63,687 bases of DNA from an uncultured Bacilli bacterium (GCA_947585665.1 CANPXE010000010.1:1-63687); one strand, 5' to 3'; positions 17,432 to 25,709 are shown, counted from the first letter of the stretch. Notes: generated by a model from the letters alone, not told the origin. A program made the numbers and translations.

Positions 17432-17460
17432 AATAACCACTAGGGTCAATTTCAGGTGGT
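17432..17460. other. Inferred right attachment junction inside an amidase gene
   Basis: Reading the amidase frame upstream gives ISGGEGAEIVYPLRTSEELP, typical amidase sequence, back to about 17449, preceded by PLGS and then TAA at 17434-17436. The crossover is therefore near 17437-17455. The partner site is not in the window, so no core repeat can be named. Confidence 0.55.
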
Positions 17461-18603
17461 GAAGGAGCTGAGATTGTATATCCTTTACGCACATCCGAAG
17501 AATTGCCTAAATCTATTCTTGAAGCCATTGGTGAAGAAGGACAAATAATGCGTAAGGTATACCAAAGAGTTTTACCGGAAGATCCATCTAAAGATTATTA
17601 CTACATTATGCGTGAAACACCTAATACAACGGCTTTATTAATTGAATATGGTTTTATTGATAATCCAAGAGACATTGCTAAACTTGAAAATAATCTAACT
17701 GATTATGCTGAGGCTGTTGTTCGTGCTGTTAGTAATTACATCGGTGTTCAATATGTCAGTCCTGATGGAACAGTAGGAGAAGGAAATACCTACACAGTTA
17801 AAGCGGGTGACACTTTATATGGTATTGCTAATCGCTATGGCATAACTGTTGGTGAATTAAAAACTTTTAACAATTTAACTTCTAATAATCTTCGCATAGG
17901 CCAAGTATTAAGAATACCAACTATTACTGAGGATAATGAGGACAATAATCTTGGAATGATACCACCTACAAGTAATGATGGTAATCAATACGTCGTTGTT
18001 TTAGGTGATAATCTTTATAGCATTGCCCGTAAGTTTAATGTTGATGTCGTTGATATAATTAATCTCAATAATCTTTCAAGTACGGTTTTGAGCCCAGGGC
18101 AAGTCTTATTAATACCAAATGGCAATACTTTTAATACGACATATGTTGTAAAAAGAGGAGATACTTTGTATAGCATCGCTAATAGTTATGGTGTAACTGT
18201 TGATGAAATTAAAAAGTTAAATAACTTAGTTTCTAACACTCTTAGCATTGGTCAAGAACTTTTAATCCCAACTGACAATACCATAACCGAAACTAATTAT
18301 GAAGTATATACTGTCGTTCTTGGTGATACTTTATATGGTATCGCTAACCGCTATGGCATAACAGTCGATGAAATAAAAAATTTTAATAACCTAACATCTA
18401 ACTTATTAAGTGTTGGTCAAAAACTACAAATACCAATTGATACTGTTACATCATCAAACTTTGTATACACTGTTCGTCGTGGTGATACTCTTTATAATAT
18501 AGCAAATAATTTCAACGTTGCTGTTGATGATATCCGTACTTTAAACAATCTTAATAGTAATCTTTTATTAGTAGGACAAGAACTTTTAATACCACAAAAA
18601 TAA
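17437..18603 (+). pseudogene. N-acetylmuramoyl-L-alanine amidase with five LysM repeats, 5' part removed by insertion
   Basis: The open frame starts inside the Amidase_3 domain. GGEGAEIVYPLRTSEEL, SKDYYYIMRETPNT and ALLIEYGFIDNPRD (with the catalytic Glu) are the family's C-terminal blocks; the upstream blocks with two zinc ligands and the signal peptide are absent. Five LysM repeats follow, each with GDTLYxIAN-type and GQxLxIP motifs, at about 17788-17925, 17983-18114, 18142-18270, 18304-18435 and 18463-18600. The first start codon available (TTG 17503) has no RBS. The intact enzyme would have been a secreted sporulation or cell-separation hydrolase. As it stands the gene is almost certainly inactive unless the element excises. 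Confidence 0.8.
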
Positions 18604-18627
18604 CAACTTCTGTTGTTGTTTTTTTGT
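18602..18627 (+). terminator. Rho-independent terminator after the amidase remnant
   Basis: AACAAC-TTCT-GTTGTT followed by a run of T residues. Confidence 0.75.
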
Positions 18628-18735
18628 TTCGTTTGCTTTTTTTATATTCGTGTGCTAAAATATAGCCACTATTTGAGTTAATTTCTTGTTTTACTTCTTT
18701 CTTTTGTGCTATACTGAAATAGGAGGTAATATAAG

Positions 18736-19380
18736 ATGAAAAAGTTTTTAAATAGTTTGTTGATATTGATACTAATGGTGGGAGTAATGTTACCTACTTT
18801 AGCTTATGCTGAAGGAGAAGAGGACAAAGAAGAAGAAAATACAGAGGAGAATATAGCAGGAGTAGGAACATCAGAACCAGTTAATGTATATTTGTTTAGA
18901 GGTGAAGGTTGTCCACACTGCGAAGAAGCTCTTGAATGGTTCAATTCTGATAGCGTTAAAGAGAAATATGGTGAATATTTCAAATTGATTAAATATCAAA
19001 CCTGGAAAATAGAGGGCGATGAAGAAGCTACTGCTGATGCTAATACTAATTCACAATTGATGTCTGCTGTTGGTGAATATTTAGAAGCTGATGCTAGTGG
19101 TGTTCCATTTATCGTTATTGGTAAAAATGTATATTCTGGATTTGATTCTAGTGATACCCAAACATTAATTGATTACATTATGGAGGAATACAATAAGCCA
19201 GAAGATGAAAGAATAAATGTTATTCCTACTGTTGAAGAATCATCTGGAATTAAAGGTATAGCTGATCCTGAACCAGTTGAAGTAGATACAACTGTAAGAG
19301 ATGTTATCATAGTAATATCATTTGTTGTTCTTATTGCTGGTATTGTGTTTGTAACAGTTAAAGCAAGAAAGGGAGAATAA
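18736..19380 (+). CDS. Membrane-anchored thioredoxin-fold protein with CPHC motif
   Basis: The 214-aa protein has an N-terminal signal peptide (about 1-25), an acidic linker and a thioredoxin-like domain with RGEGCPHCEEAL (Cys59, Cys62). SGVPFIVIGKNVYSG supplies the cis-Pro segment, and a C-terminal membrane helix (about 189-207) ends in KARKGE. It is probably an extracytoplasmic disulfide oxidoreductase tethered by its C-terminus. RBS AGGAGG precedes the ATG. A small membrane ORF follows 27 nt downstream and may be co-transcribed. The redox partner is not in the window. Confidence 0.75.
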   Translation: MKKFLNSLLILILMVGVMLPTLAYAEGEEDKEEENTEENIAGVGTSEPVNVYLFRGEGCPHCEEALEWFNSDSVKEKYGEYFKLIKYQTWKIEGDEEATADANTNSQLMSAVGEYLEADASGVPFIVIGKNVYSGFDSSDTQTLIDYIMEEYNKPEDERINVIPTVEESSGIKGIADPEPVEVDTTVRDVIIVISFVVLIAGIVFVTVKARKGE

Positions 19381-19407
19381 TTTTTAGTAGAAAGGGGAAA
19401 TGGTTGA

Positions 19408-19566
19408 ATGAAAAAAGTAGGGTTCATCTTAATAGCATCATTACTTGTTCCAACTCTATATGAAGGAAGAAAGTATTATGCTTATAATAAAATGGTTAAA
19501 AAATATCAAAGAACTAATAATTATAGAAAAGTTAGTTTCTTAAAAAGAGTTTTAAATAATGCTTAA
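19408..19566 (+). CDS. Small membrane-associated hypothetical protein, 52 aa
   Basis: ATG 19408 follows AGAAAGGGG with suitable spacing. The product (MKKVGFILIASLLVPTLYEG...) has one short hydrophobic N-terminal segment and a basic, Tyr-rich tail ending KRVLNNA. It directly follows the thioredoxin-fold gene and precedes a strong terminator, so the two form a likely operon. No family is recognised. Confidence 0.5.
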   Translation: MKKVGFILIASLLVPTLYEGRKYYAYNKMVKKYQRTNNYRKVSFLKRVLNNA

Positions 19567-19593
19567 AAATATCTTTTAAAAGATATTTTTTTG
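19565..19593 (+). terminator. Rho-independent terminator
   Basis: AAAAATATCTT-TTA-AAAGATATTTTTTT hairpin with a T-tail directly after the 52-aa ORF. Confidence 0.75.
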
Positions 19594-19621
19594 TTATTAT
19601 GGATAAGATAATGCATTTTAA

Positions 19622-19650
19622 TTGGTTTTATTTATTTTTTTGTGTATAAT
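19622..19650 (+). promoter_or_regulatory. Promoter of fhs
   Basis: -35 TTGGTT (19622-19627) and perfect -10 TATAAT (19645-19650), 17-bp spacer, with a TG two bases before the -10. Transcription would start about 10 nt before the fhs ATG. Confidence 0.65.
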
Positions 19651-19666
19651 TTTAGTGGGTGATATT

Positions 19667-21277
19667 ATGTTGAGTGATATTGAAATAGCAAGAAATTGTC
19701 ATAAGAAAGAAATTATGGATATTTGTCATGATTTAGAAATAGATGATGATTTAGTTGAAGTTTATGGAAAGTATAAAGCAAAGATTAAATATGACAAAAT
19801 AGAAAAAGACAATAAGGGTAAATTGATTTTAGTGACCGCTATTAATCCAACGCCTTATGGAGAAGGAAAAACAACGATTAGTATCGGTTTATTAGATGCG
19901 ATGAAATTAATTAATAAAAAAGCGATAGGAGTATTGCGTGAACCATCTCTTGGACCTGTTTTTGGTTTTAAAGGTGGGGCAGCTGGTGGTGGCTATGCCC
20001 AGATAGTTCCTATGGAAGATATCAATCTTCATTTTACGGGAGATTTAGATGCGATAACGAGTGCGAATAACTTGATTGTTGCGGCTGTTGAAAATCATAT
20101 TTTTCAAGGAAATGAATTAGGAATTGATGAAAATCGTATCGTTTTTAAAAGATGTTTAGATGTTAATGATCGTTCTCTACGTGAAAAGTTTAATATAACA
20201 GCAGCTTGTGAAGTTATGAGTATCTTTTGTCTTGCAGATAATTTAAAAGATTTACGAGAAAAACTTGGTAATATTTTAGTAGCCTACACCAAAGATGATA
20301 AACCAGTTTTTGTTAGAGACTTACATTTGGAGGGAAGTCTAGTTGTTTTATTGAAAGATGCTATTAACCCTAACATTGTACAAACTTTAGAAAACAATCC
20401 TGTTTTGGTCCATGGTGGTCCTTTTGCGAACATTGCCCATGGATGTAATAGTATTATTGCTACAAAATTAGGATTAAAACTTGCTGATTACGTCATAACA
20501 GAAGCTGGGTTTGGGTCAGATTTAGGAGCGGAAAAATTCTTTGATATCAAATGCCGTAAGGCCAATTTAAAACCGGATTGTGTCGTTTTAGTCGCAACGA
20601 TTAAAGCTTTAAAATACAATGGTGGTTTAGGAAAAGATGAGATCATGCAAGAAAATCTTTCTGCTTTAGAAAAAGGTTTACCAAATCTTCAAGTCCATGT
20701 TGAAAACATGTTAAAGTTCAATTCTAATGTTGTCGTTTGTTTAAATAAATATGCAAGTGATACTTTAGAAGAAATAGAACTTGTTCGAAAGTTCTGTTCT
20801 AAATATGACCTTCCTTTTGTTGTCAGTGATAGTTTTGTTGAAGGAGGAAAAGGCTCAATTAGTCTTGCGGAAGAAGTGTGTCGCACTTGCGAAAAAGAAA
20901 ATGCATTTAAACTTTTATATGAAGACTCTTTAACGATTGAAGAAAAAATAGAAAAACTATGCAAAGAAATATATCATGCTGGTAAAGTTATATATTCTGA
21001 TGTTGCCAAAGAAAAAATAGAAGAGGTAAAAAGACTTTCCTTATCACATCTTCCGGTTTGTATTTCTAAAACGCAGTATTCCATCAGCGATGATCCTAAA
21101 AAATTAGGTTATCCAAAAGACTATGATATTAATGTTCGTGATGTTGAACTATATAGTGGTGCTGGCTTTATTACCATTTTAATGGGTACAACTATAAAGA
21201 TGCCAGGATTACCAAAAGTACCTAATTATGAAAAAATCGATTTAGATGAAAATGGTGAAATCATAGGTTTAAGTTAA
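19667..21277 (+). CDS. fhs: Formate--tetrahydrofolate ligase
   Basis: The 536-aa enzyme makes 10-formyltetrahydrofolate from formate, THF and ATP for one-carbon metabolism. Seen motifs are the P-loop TPYGEGKTT, EPSLGPVFGFKGGAAGGGYAQ, MEDINLHFTGD and VHGGPFANIAHGCNS, and the C-terminal GAGFITILMGT...MPGLPKVPNYE. ATG 19667 has GTGGGTGAT as RBS; the longer TTG frame from 19622 begins inside the promoter and is rejected. Length is close to the family norm (about 555). It stands alone under its own promoter and terminates at a hairpin that overlaps the next gene's start. Confidence 0.95.
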   Translation: MLSDIEIARNCHKKEIMDICHDLEIDDDLVEVYGKYKAKIKYDKIEKDNKGKLILVTAINPTPYGEGKTTISIGLLDAMKLINKKAIGVLREPSLGPVFGFKGGAAGGGYAQIVPMEDINLHFTGDLDAITSANNLIVAAVENHIFQGNELGIDENRIVFKRCLDVNDRSLREKFNITAACEVMSIFCLADNLKDLREKLGNILVAYTKDDKPVFVRDLHLEGSLVVLLKDAINPNIVQTLENNPVLVHGGPFANIAHGCNSIIATKLGLKLADYVITEAGFGSDLGAEKFFDIKCRKANLKPDCVVLVATIKALKYNGGLGKDEIMQENLSALEKGLPNLQVHVENMLKFNSNVVVCLNKYASDTLEEIELVRKFCSKYDLPFVVSDSFVEGGKGSISLAEEVCRTCEKENAFKLLYEDSLTIEEKIEKLCKEIYHAGKVIYSDVAKEKIEEVKRLSLSHLPVCISKTQYSISDDPKKLGYPKDYDINVRDVELYSGAGFITILMGTTIKMPGLPKVPNYEKIDLDENGEIIGLS

Positions 21278-21282
21278 AAATA

Positions 21283-21322
21283 AAAGTTCATAATATTAGT
21301 GGTGATATTATGGACTTTTTAA
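21283..21322 (+). terminator. Terminator-like hairpin that overlaps the start codon of the next gene
   Basis: AAAGTTCATAATAT (21283-21296) pairs with ATATTATGGACTTT (21305-21318), 13 Watson-Crick pairs plus one G-U, followed by TTTTT. The 8-nt loop carries the GGTG RBS of the DUF421 gene and its ATG (21310) is inside the stem. It may end the fhs transcript and also hide the downstream start. Confidence 0.55.
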
Positions 21323-22017
21323 ATGTTATTTGGAAATCGCTATTATCTATTTTAATTTTATTTTTTTTAACAAAACTTTTAGGTCGTAAACAAATTAGTC
21401 AATTAAATTTATTTGATTATGTCATAGGAATAACTATTGGTAGTGTTGCTGCGGAAATATCAACTAATATGGATACAGATTTTTGGGGTGGCATAATGGT
21501 AATGGTTGTTTATTGCTCTGTTTCAGTGTTAGTGTCCTTTCTAACTGAGAAGAGTATTATTTTAAGGCGTTTTATTATTGGAACACCAATTGTTGTCATT
21601 GCCAAAGGAAAAATCATTGAGAAAGCTTTAAAAAAATCTAAGTTTGATGTCAATGAATTATTACAAGAAGCACGCATTAATGGTTATTATGATTTAAGTC
21701 AAATTGAATATGCCATAATGGAAGCTAATGGTAAAATAAGTTTCTTACCTAAAAGTAAATATGTTCCAGTTACACCATCAGATATGAAATTAAAGGTTGA
21801 TCGTAATGGATTAGTTGCGAACTTAATAATTGATGGAAATATTATGATTAATAATTTAAAAGAGATTAATAAAGATGAAAAATGGCTCTTAAAAAGATTA
21901 GAAAATCTAGGTTATAAAGATACATCTAATATTTTATTAGCCATTTGTGATAATAAAGAAAAACTTACTGTTTTTGAAAGAAATCTAGAAAAAGAAGAAG
22001 AACAAATTTTAGAATAA
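21310..22017 (+). CDS. DUF421 (YetF-type) membrane protein
   Basis: The 235-aa protein has three N-terminal membrane helices (about 8-24, 33-48, 62-78) and a cytoplasmic DUF421 domain with LGRKQISQLNLFDYVIGITIGS, EARINGYYDLSQIEYAIMEANGKISFLPK and NLIIDGNIMINNLK. B. subtilis YetF/YdfR-type members are membrane proteins of unclear role, some expressed in sporulation. The acidic tail EKEEEQILE is unremarkable. The weak GTGGTGAT RBS lies in the hairpin loop described separately. Confidence 0.85.
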   Translation: MDFLNVIWKSLLSILILFFLTKLLGRKQISQLNLFDYVIGITIGSVAAEISTNMDTDFWGGIMVMVVYCSVSVLVSFLTEKSIILRRFIIGTPIVVIAKGKIIEKALKKSKFDVNELLQEARINGYYDLSQIEYAIMEANGKISFLPKSKYVPVTPSDMKLKVDRNGLVANLIIDGNIMINNLKEINKDEKWLLKRLENLGYKDTSNILLAICDNKEKLTVFERNLEKEEEQILE

Positions 22018-22175
22018 ATAGAAAAAAAATTATTTTAGTATATTAAATTATTACAATTTTAAAAAAAGAACTGTTATCTAGTCCTTTGGTGGTGCTATTT
22101 CGTATACTATCGCTTGTCTCAACTGATGGTCTGTTATCATTTTCTTGAATCAACTTTAATTACTTCTTTAATGGT

Positions 22176-22218
22176 ATTATAACATTTTTGATTATTATTG
22201 ACTAATCTTTAGTTTATT
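22176..22218 (+). repeat. 43-bp imperfect direct repeat, copy 1
   Basis: Identical at 39 of 43 positions by hand alignment to 22873-22915, 697 bp away. Both copies begin ATTATAACATTTTTGATTA and end TTTAGTTTATT. Each follows the 3' end of a related minus-strand remnant, indicating an old tandem duplication. Confidence 0.65.
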
Positions 22219-22410
22219 CCTTCCTAATTCTTGTGTATTATTTACATTTTTTTCATAGAATATAGTTGACAATTTGACGTTTTCGTTTGATTGTGCTATA
22301 TTATCTATATGGGAAGTCAACTGCGAAGTTATATTCGTACTTGGCTCCTTTTTTTTGACTTTATTGTTTAATCGTGTTATATTGCTATTTAGATTGGTTG
22401 CTTGAACCAT
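22195..22410 (-). pseudogene. Hypothetical gene remnant, copy A
   Basis: An open reverse frame of 71 codons (MVQATNLNSNITRLNNKVKKKEPSTN...LGRNKLKISQ) without an RBS. Its middle part, NNKVKKKEPSTNI, resembles copy B at 22936-23127. The polar composition suggests a surface or coiled-coil protein fragment. No family is recognised. Confidence 0.35.
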
Positions 22411-22591
22411 CAATTATAGCTGAACTCATATTTGAGTTGGAAGCTACGGATGGCAAGTTAGCCGATTTTTTTGTTTATGAATATTTAATATATCATACAA
22501 ATATTTTTTCTATTAGTATCGTTTCTTATTAAAATGGTTTCGTTATAAATTCTTTCTTAGTTATTATACTTAAAAGAAAAAGAACTACTAT

Positions 22592-22669
22592 TTAACAGAC
22601 CTCTCCCATCCACCAAAAAATTATTTCTTTTTCTATCTTTTTGAATAATTTCTTTATTTTTTTAATCAT
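22592..22669 (-). CDS. Possible 25-aa cationic amphipathic peptide
   Basis: A reverse-strand ORF from ATG 22667-22669 to TAA 22592-22594 encodes MIKKIKKLFKKIEKEIIFWW followed by MGEVC. The first 16 residues form a Lys/Ile/Phe amphipathic helix, followed by a hydrophobic Trp pair. GGAGG (reverse of 22680-22684) lies 10 nt upstream. It follows a broken ORF by 24 nt. It could be a membrane-active peptide, a remnant or chance. Confidence 0.4.
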   Translation of the reverse strand: MIKKIKKLFKKIEKEIIFWWMGEVC

Positions 22670-22693
22670 TTTTTTATATCCTCCATAAGCTAT

Positions 22694-22798
22694 TTAATTT
22701 TCCTCTTTTTCTATTGCTAACGCTTTCTTTAGAAGTTTATCTATTCGCATTAATTCTTTATTGTCTTTGTTTTCTTCCAAATAATTTAACATTGTCAT
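22694..22798 (-). pseudogene. Short frame-disrupted coding remnant
   Basis: The reverse frame MTMLNYLEENKDNKELMRID ends KEEN. Coding-like sequence (ALIRLKTEK) continues upstream in another frame, which suggests an old frameshift. No start with an RBS and no known family. Confidence 0.3.
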
Positions 22799-22872
22799 TG
22801 TTTGTTTTTCAGTTTTCAATCTAATTAATGCTTTCAACAGATTACATAGTAGTTAATTATTTCTTCAATAAT

Positions 22873-22915
22873 ATTATAACATTTTTGATTAGCATTGACT
22901 GATTTTTAGTTTATT
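22873..22915 (+). repeat. 43-bp imperfect direct repeat, copy 2
   Basis: Partner of 22176-22218; differs at four positions in the middle of the repeat. Confidence 0.65.
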
Positions 22916-22935
22916 TTCTATAAATTGTTCACTAT

Positions 22936-23127
22936 TTAAATTATCATAGTTATTTTTTCTAGTTTTTGCATATTATTAGTGGGTAATGGCGCAATTTGAC
23001 TTTTTAAATTAGTTGTGATACCATTACCGATATAAGAAGCAAGTGCTCCAATCGTTTCGGACGTATTGTTTGAGGCCATTATGGCATCACTCGTTGGAGA
23101 GATGTTTCTTTTTTTGACTTTATTGCT
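22936..23127 (-). pseudogene. Hypothetical gene remnant, copy B
   Basis: An open reverse frame of 63 codons without a start codon or RBS (SNKVKKRNISPTSDAIMASN..., ending QKLEKITMII). Its amino acid composition and the shared NKVKK segment link it to copy A. Confidence 0.35.
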
Positions 23128-23292
23128 TTATTAGTGATATATTTTTATTAGCAAGAGATGTTTGGCGGGAATTAGACCCGTTGAATATCTCTTTTATTTT
23201 ATACACTCCATTTTTTCATTAATTTGTTTGGTGATTGCTTTTTTTATCTAAATGTGTTATAATAGTCGTACTTTGTTATTAGGGGGATTGAA

Positions 23293-23805
23293 ATGGAAAC
23301 AAAGAATGCAAAAAGAGATTTAACTGTTTTTTTAGAAGTTAGTAAATTACAAGTAGAATCTTACAATAAGGCTATTAAAAGATTAGAGAAAAAGAAAGGT
23401 ATTTTAAGTAGCCGTGGAAAAACTTATGTAAATGAACAAATTAGTGAATTGGTTGCTAGTCGTGATGAGACACTAGGACATTTAGATTCTGTTAGATTAG
23501 AATTACTAGATGTAGTAGCTAAAAATCCTGAATTGATTAGTGCCGATTTATTAGCTAAGAAAGGTCATAAATGTGTGGCAACTTTTGTTGAAGCTGAACA
23601 AACTGATATTAGAAATCGTGGATTATCTGATAAATATCCATTTAGTATTTCTGACGTTTTAACTGTTGCTTTATCTGCAGCTGTAAAACCTTCTTATGAA
23701 CAACCTTCATTATTTAGAGATCCAGTTGTTAGACCAAGTGCTAAGGATGTTGAAATGGCATCAAAAAACAGTGAAATTGTTAAAACAATGATTAAAACTC
23801 TTTAA
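23293..23805 (+). CDS. Hypothetical protein, 170 aa
   Basis: The product is soluble with an N-terminal coiled-coil-like part (LQVESYNKAIKRLEKKKG...ISELVASRDETLGHL) and a C-terminal part with FSISDVLTVALSAAVKPSYEQPSLFRDP. No family is recognised. It has its own promoter (TATAAT near 23259), a good RBS (AGGGGGATT) and its own terminator, so it is a stand-alone and probably well-expressed gene. Codon use matches the housekeeping genes to its right rather than the decayed region to its left. Confidence 0.8.
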   Translation: METKNAKRDLTVFLEVSKLQVESYNKAIKRLEKKKGILSSRGKTYVNEQISELVASRDETLGHLDSVRLELLDVVAKNPELISADLLAKKGHKCVATFVEAEQTDIRNRGLSDKYPFSISDVLTVALSAAVKPSYEQPSLFRDPVVRPSAKDVEMASKNSEIVKTMIKTL

Positions 23806-23852
23806 TTATGCATATAATGATATTATCAAACTGGATGTTTGATTAATTAGAG

Positions 23853-23885
23853 AAGGAAGGACTTTTTAAAGTCTTTCTTTTTTTG
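23853..23885 (+). terminator. Rho-independent terminator
   Basis: GGAAGGACTTT-TTA-AAAGTCTTTC followed by TTTTTTTT. A second small stem, ATCAAAC-TGGAT-GTTTGAT (23825-23843), precedes it. Confidence 0.75.
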
Positions 23886-23965
23886 TTTAATTGTGTATAA
23901 TAACTAGGAAATTTTAATTATTTTTGATATAATTATTAGGAATTAATTATTTACAGGAGGAATTT

Positions 23966-24262
23966 ATGAGTGATAGATTGACAAAGCAAGAAGTTTTACA
24001 CGTTGCTCGTCTTGCGCGTATTAATGTTACTGAAGAAGAAATAGAAAAGTATCAAGTTCAATTGAAACAATTATTGGATGATGTAGATAAGATTAAAGAA
24101 GTAAAACTTACTAATGAAGATAGGTTAATTGCGCCTGTTGAAGAGAAGACTGTATGTCGTGAAGATGAACAGGGAGAGATGTTAGATCCAGAAGAAATAA
24201 TGAAGAATGTTCCTTCAAGCAATGGTAATTTTGTGGAAGTTCCGGTGATGATTAATGAGTAA
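23966..24262 (+). CDS. gatC: Asp-tRNA(Asn)/Glu-tRNA(Gln) amidotransferase subunit C
   Basis: The 98-aa subunit shows the GatC pattern: VLHVARLARINVTEEEIEKYQ, LLDDVDKIKEV, then EMLDPEEIMKNVPSSNGNFVEVPVMI. GatC wraps around and stabilises GatA in the GatCAB complex, which converts Glu-tRNA(Gln) (or Asp-tRNA(Asn)) to the amide form. It is the first gene of gatCAB, has RBS AGGAGG, and overlaps gatA by 8 nt. Confidence 0.93.
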   Translation: MSDRLTKQEVLHVARLARINVTEEEIEKYQVQLKQLLDDVDKIKEVKLTNEDRLIAPVEEKTVCREDEQGEMLDPEEIMKNVPSSNGNFVEVPVMINE

Positions 24263-25709
24263 GTATTTAGATTTAAGTATTGTTGAAATAAATAAATTAT
24301 TAAAAGAAAAGAAGATTAAACCACTAGATTTAGTATTAGAGGCTTTTGATCGTATTGAAGAAAGAAAAGACTTAAACGCTTTTATAACATTGGATAAAGA
24401 GCGTGCGATTATGAAGGCTAAAGAACTTGAAGATAAAGAAGTTGATAATCTTTTCTTTGGTATTCCAATAGCTGTTAAAGATAACATTGTAACTAAGGAT
24501 TTACGTACAACTTGTGCATCTCACATTCTTGATAATTTTATTCCTATTTATGATGCGACTGTCGTTGAAAAAATAAATGATTGTCATATGATTATTGTTG
24601 GTAAGACAAATATGGATGAGTTTGCGATGGGTTCTACTAGTCAAACAAGTTATTTTGGAGCACCTCATAATCCTTGGGATGTTCAAAAAGTTGCGGGTGG
24701 ATCAAGTGGTGGAAGTGCTGCTTGTATCAGTGCTCGTCTAGTTCCGCTTGCTCTTGGAAGCGATACGGGTGGAAGTATTAGACAACCATCAAGTTATTGT
24801 GGAATTGTTGGGATGAAACCTACTTATGGTCGTGTTTCCCGTTATGGGTTAGTCGCTTTTGGTTCTAGTCTTGACCAAATTGGACCAATGACGCGTAACG
24901 TATATGAAAATGCTTTACTTTTAAACGTATTAGTTGGAAGAGATGATCGTGATTTAACGAGTAGTCATAAAGAAAAAGAAGACTTTACCCGTTTAATTGG
25001 TGAAGATATTAAGGGAATGCGCATTGCTGTTCCAAATTTCTTTGTTAAAGAAGATATTGTAAGTAGTGAAGTTTTAAATAAATTGCATGAAGTAATTGAA
25101 CTTTTAGAGAAGAATGGCGCTACTGTTGAATACGTTGATATTGACTATATTGAGAACGCTGTTACTCTATATCAAATAATTGCGATGGGTGAAGCAAGTA
25201 GTAATCTTGCCCGCTTTGATGGTGTGCGTTATGGATATTCAGTTGAAGATCCTAAAGGAATTGATGAGTTGTATGCGCTTACGCGTGGAAATGGCTTTGG
25301 TGATGAAGTTAAGCGTCGTATCATGGTTGGATCTTATCTTTTGAGTGGTGAAAACGCAAAGATTTATTACAATAAAGCTCTCCAAATTCGTGAAGCCATT
25401 CGTGAGTCTTTCTTAAAAGTATTTGAAAAATATGATTTAATCATTGGACCAAATGCAACGACGACAGCTTACAATTTAGGTGAAGGACTAGATGATCCAC
25501 TTAAGACATTCTTAGATGATATCTTAGTAATTCCTGTCAATATGGCTGGTCTTCCAGGAATGAATGTACCAATGGGATTTGGTGAAGGACACTTGCCAAT
25601 TGGCTTACAAATAATTGGTAATCGCTTTGATGAAGCCCTAATGTATAAATTAGCTTCCTTTGTTGAAAAAGAATTGGACTTAGAATTAAATCCACTAGAG
25701 GTGAGATAA
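24255..25709 (+). CDS. gatA: Glu-tRNA(Gln) amidotransferase subunit A
   Basis: The 484-aa amidase-signature enzyme releases ammonia from glutamine or asparagine for GatB. The Ser-cisSer-Lys triad is visible: FGIPIAVKDNI (Lys), KVAGGSSGGSAA (cis-Ser) and GSDTGGSIRQPSSYCG (nucleophile Ser). It overlaps gatC by 8 nt and gatB by 1 nt, so the three subunits are translationally coupled. Length is normal. Confidence 0.96.
   Translation: MSKYLDLSIVEINKLLKEKKIKPLDLVLEAFDRIEERKDLNAFITLDKERAIMKAKELEDKEVDNLFFGIPIAVKDNIVTKDLRTTCASHILDNFIPIYDATVVEKINDCHMIIVGKTNMDEFAMGSTSQTSYFGAPHNPWDVQKVAGGSSGGSAACISARLVPLALGSDTGGSIRQPSSYCGIVGMKPTYGRVSRYGLVAFGSSLDQIGPMTRNVYENALLLNVLVGRDDRDLTSSHKEKEDFTRLIGEDIKGMRIAVPNFFVKEDIVSSEVLNKLHEVIELLEKNGATVEYVDIDYIENAVTLYQIIAMGEASSNLARFDGVRYGYSVEDPKGIDELYALTRGNGFGDEVKRRIMVGSYLLSGENAKIYYNKALQIREAIRESFLKVFEKYDLIIGPNATTTAYNLGEGLDDPLKTFLDDILVIPVNMAGLPGMNVPMGFGEGHLPIGLQIIGNRFDEALMYKLASFVEKELDLELNPLEVR

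Larger units (their letters stand above)
1..17445. mobile_element. Right-hand part of an integrated genomic island (serine-recombinase type), left end outside the window
   Basis: The block holds a large serine recombinase (14099-15763), an SSB-like gene, a broken replication-initiator-like gene, two antiviral-type clusters and unknown cargo. It ends abruptly where host-type coding sequence of a cell-wall amidase resumes without a start, near 17437-17455. The block is visibly more AT-rich than the housekeeping genes to its right. No conjugation or capsid genes are in view, so it may be an IME, an ICE fragment or a defence island. The left att site and the 5' half of the amidase should lie upstream of base 1. 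The exact right junction is inferred from the reading frame, not from a seen att repeat. Confidence 0.7.
22018..23292. other. Decayed intergenic region with tandem gene remnants on the minus strand
   Basis: No full-length gene is present in these 1.27 kb. Two related coding remnants on the reverse strand (22195-22410 and 22936-23127) share an NKVKK...NI-type beginning and are each followed by a copy of a 43-bp repeat. Between them lie a 34-codon frame-disrupted remnant (22694-22798) and a 25-codon peptide ORF with an RBS. A hairpin (AAGAGATGTT against AATATCTCTT, inner CGGG/CCCG) spans about 23152-23195. The -10 of the next gene is TATAAT near 23259. Confidence 0.5.

Noticed and set aside
17788..18600. 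DNA repeats as a CRISPR or satellite array
   Set aside because: The repeats are in-frame LysM coding units with variable DNA sequence, not identical repeats with spacers.
17503..18603. Intact LysM protein starting at TTG 17503
   Set aside because: No RBS or signal peptide is present, and amidase-domain sequence continues upstream of the TTG, so the start is an artefact of truncation.
19622..19666. Longer N-terminus for fhs from TTG 19622
   Set aside because: The TTG is the -35 element of the promoter, and the ATG at 19667 has the RBS.
20689..20964. Minus-strand ORFs inside housekeeping genes (for example within fhs, gatA, der and spoIVA)
   Set aside because: They are shadows of well-identified plus-strand genes and lack RBS or family similarity.
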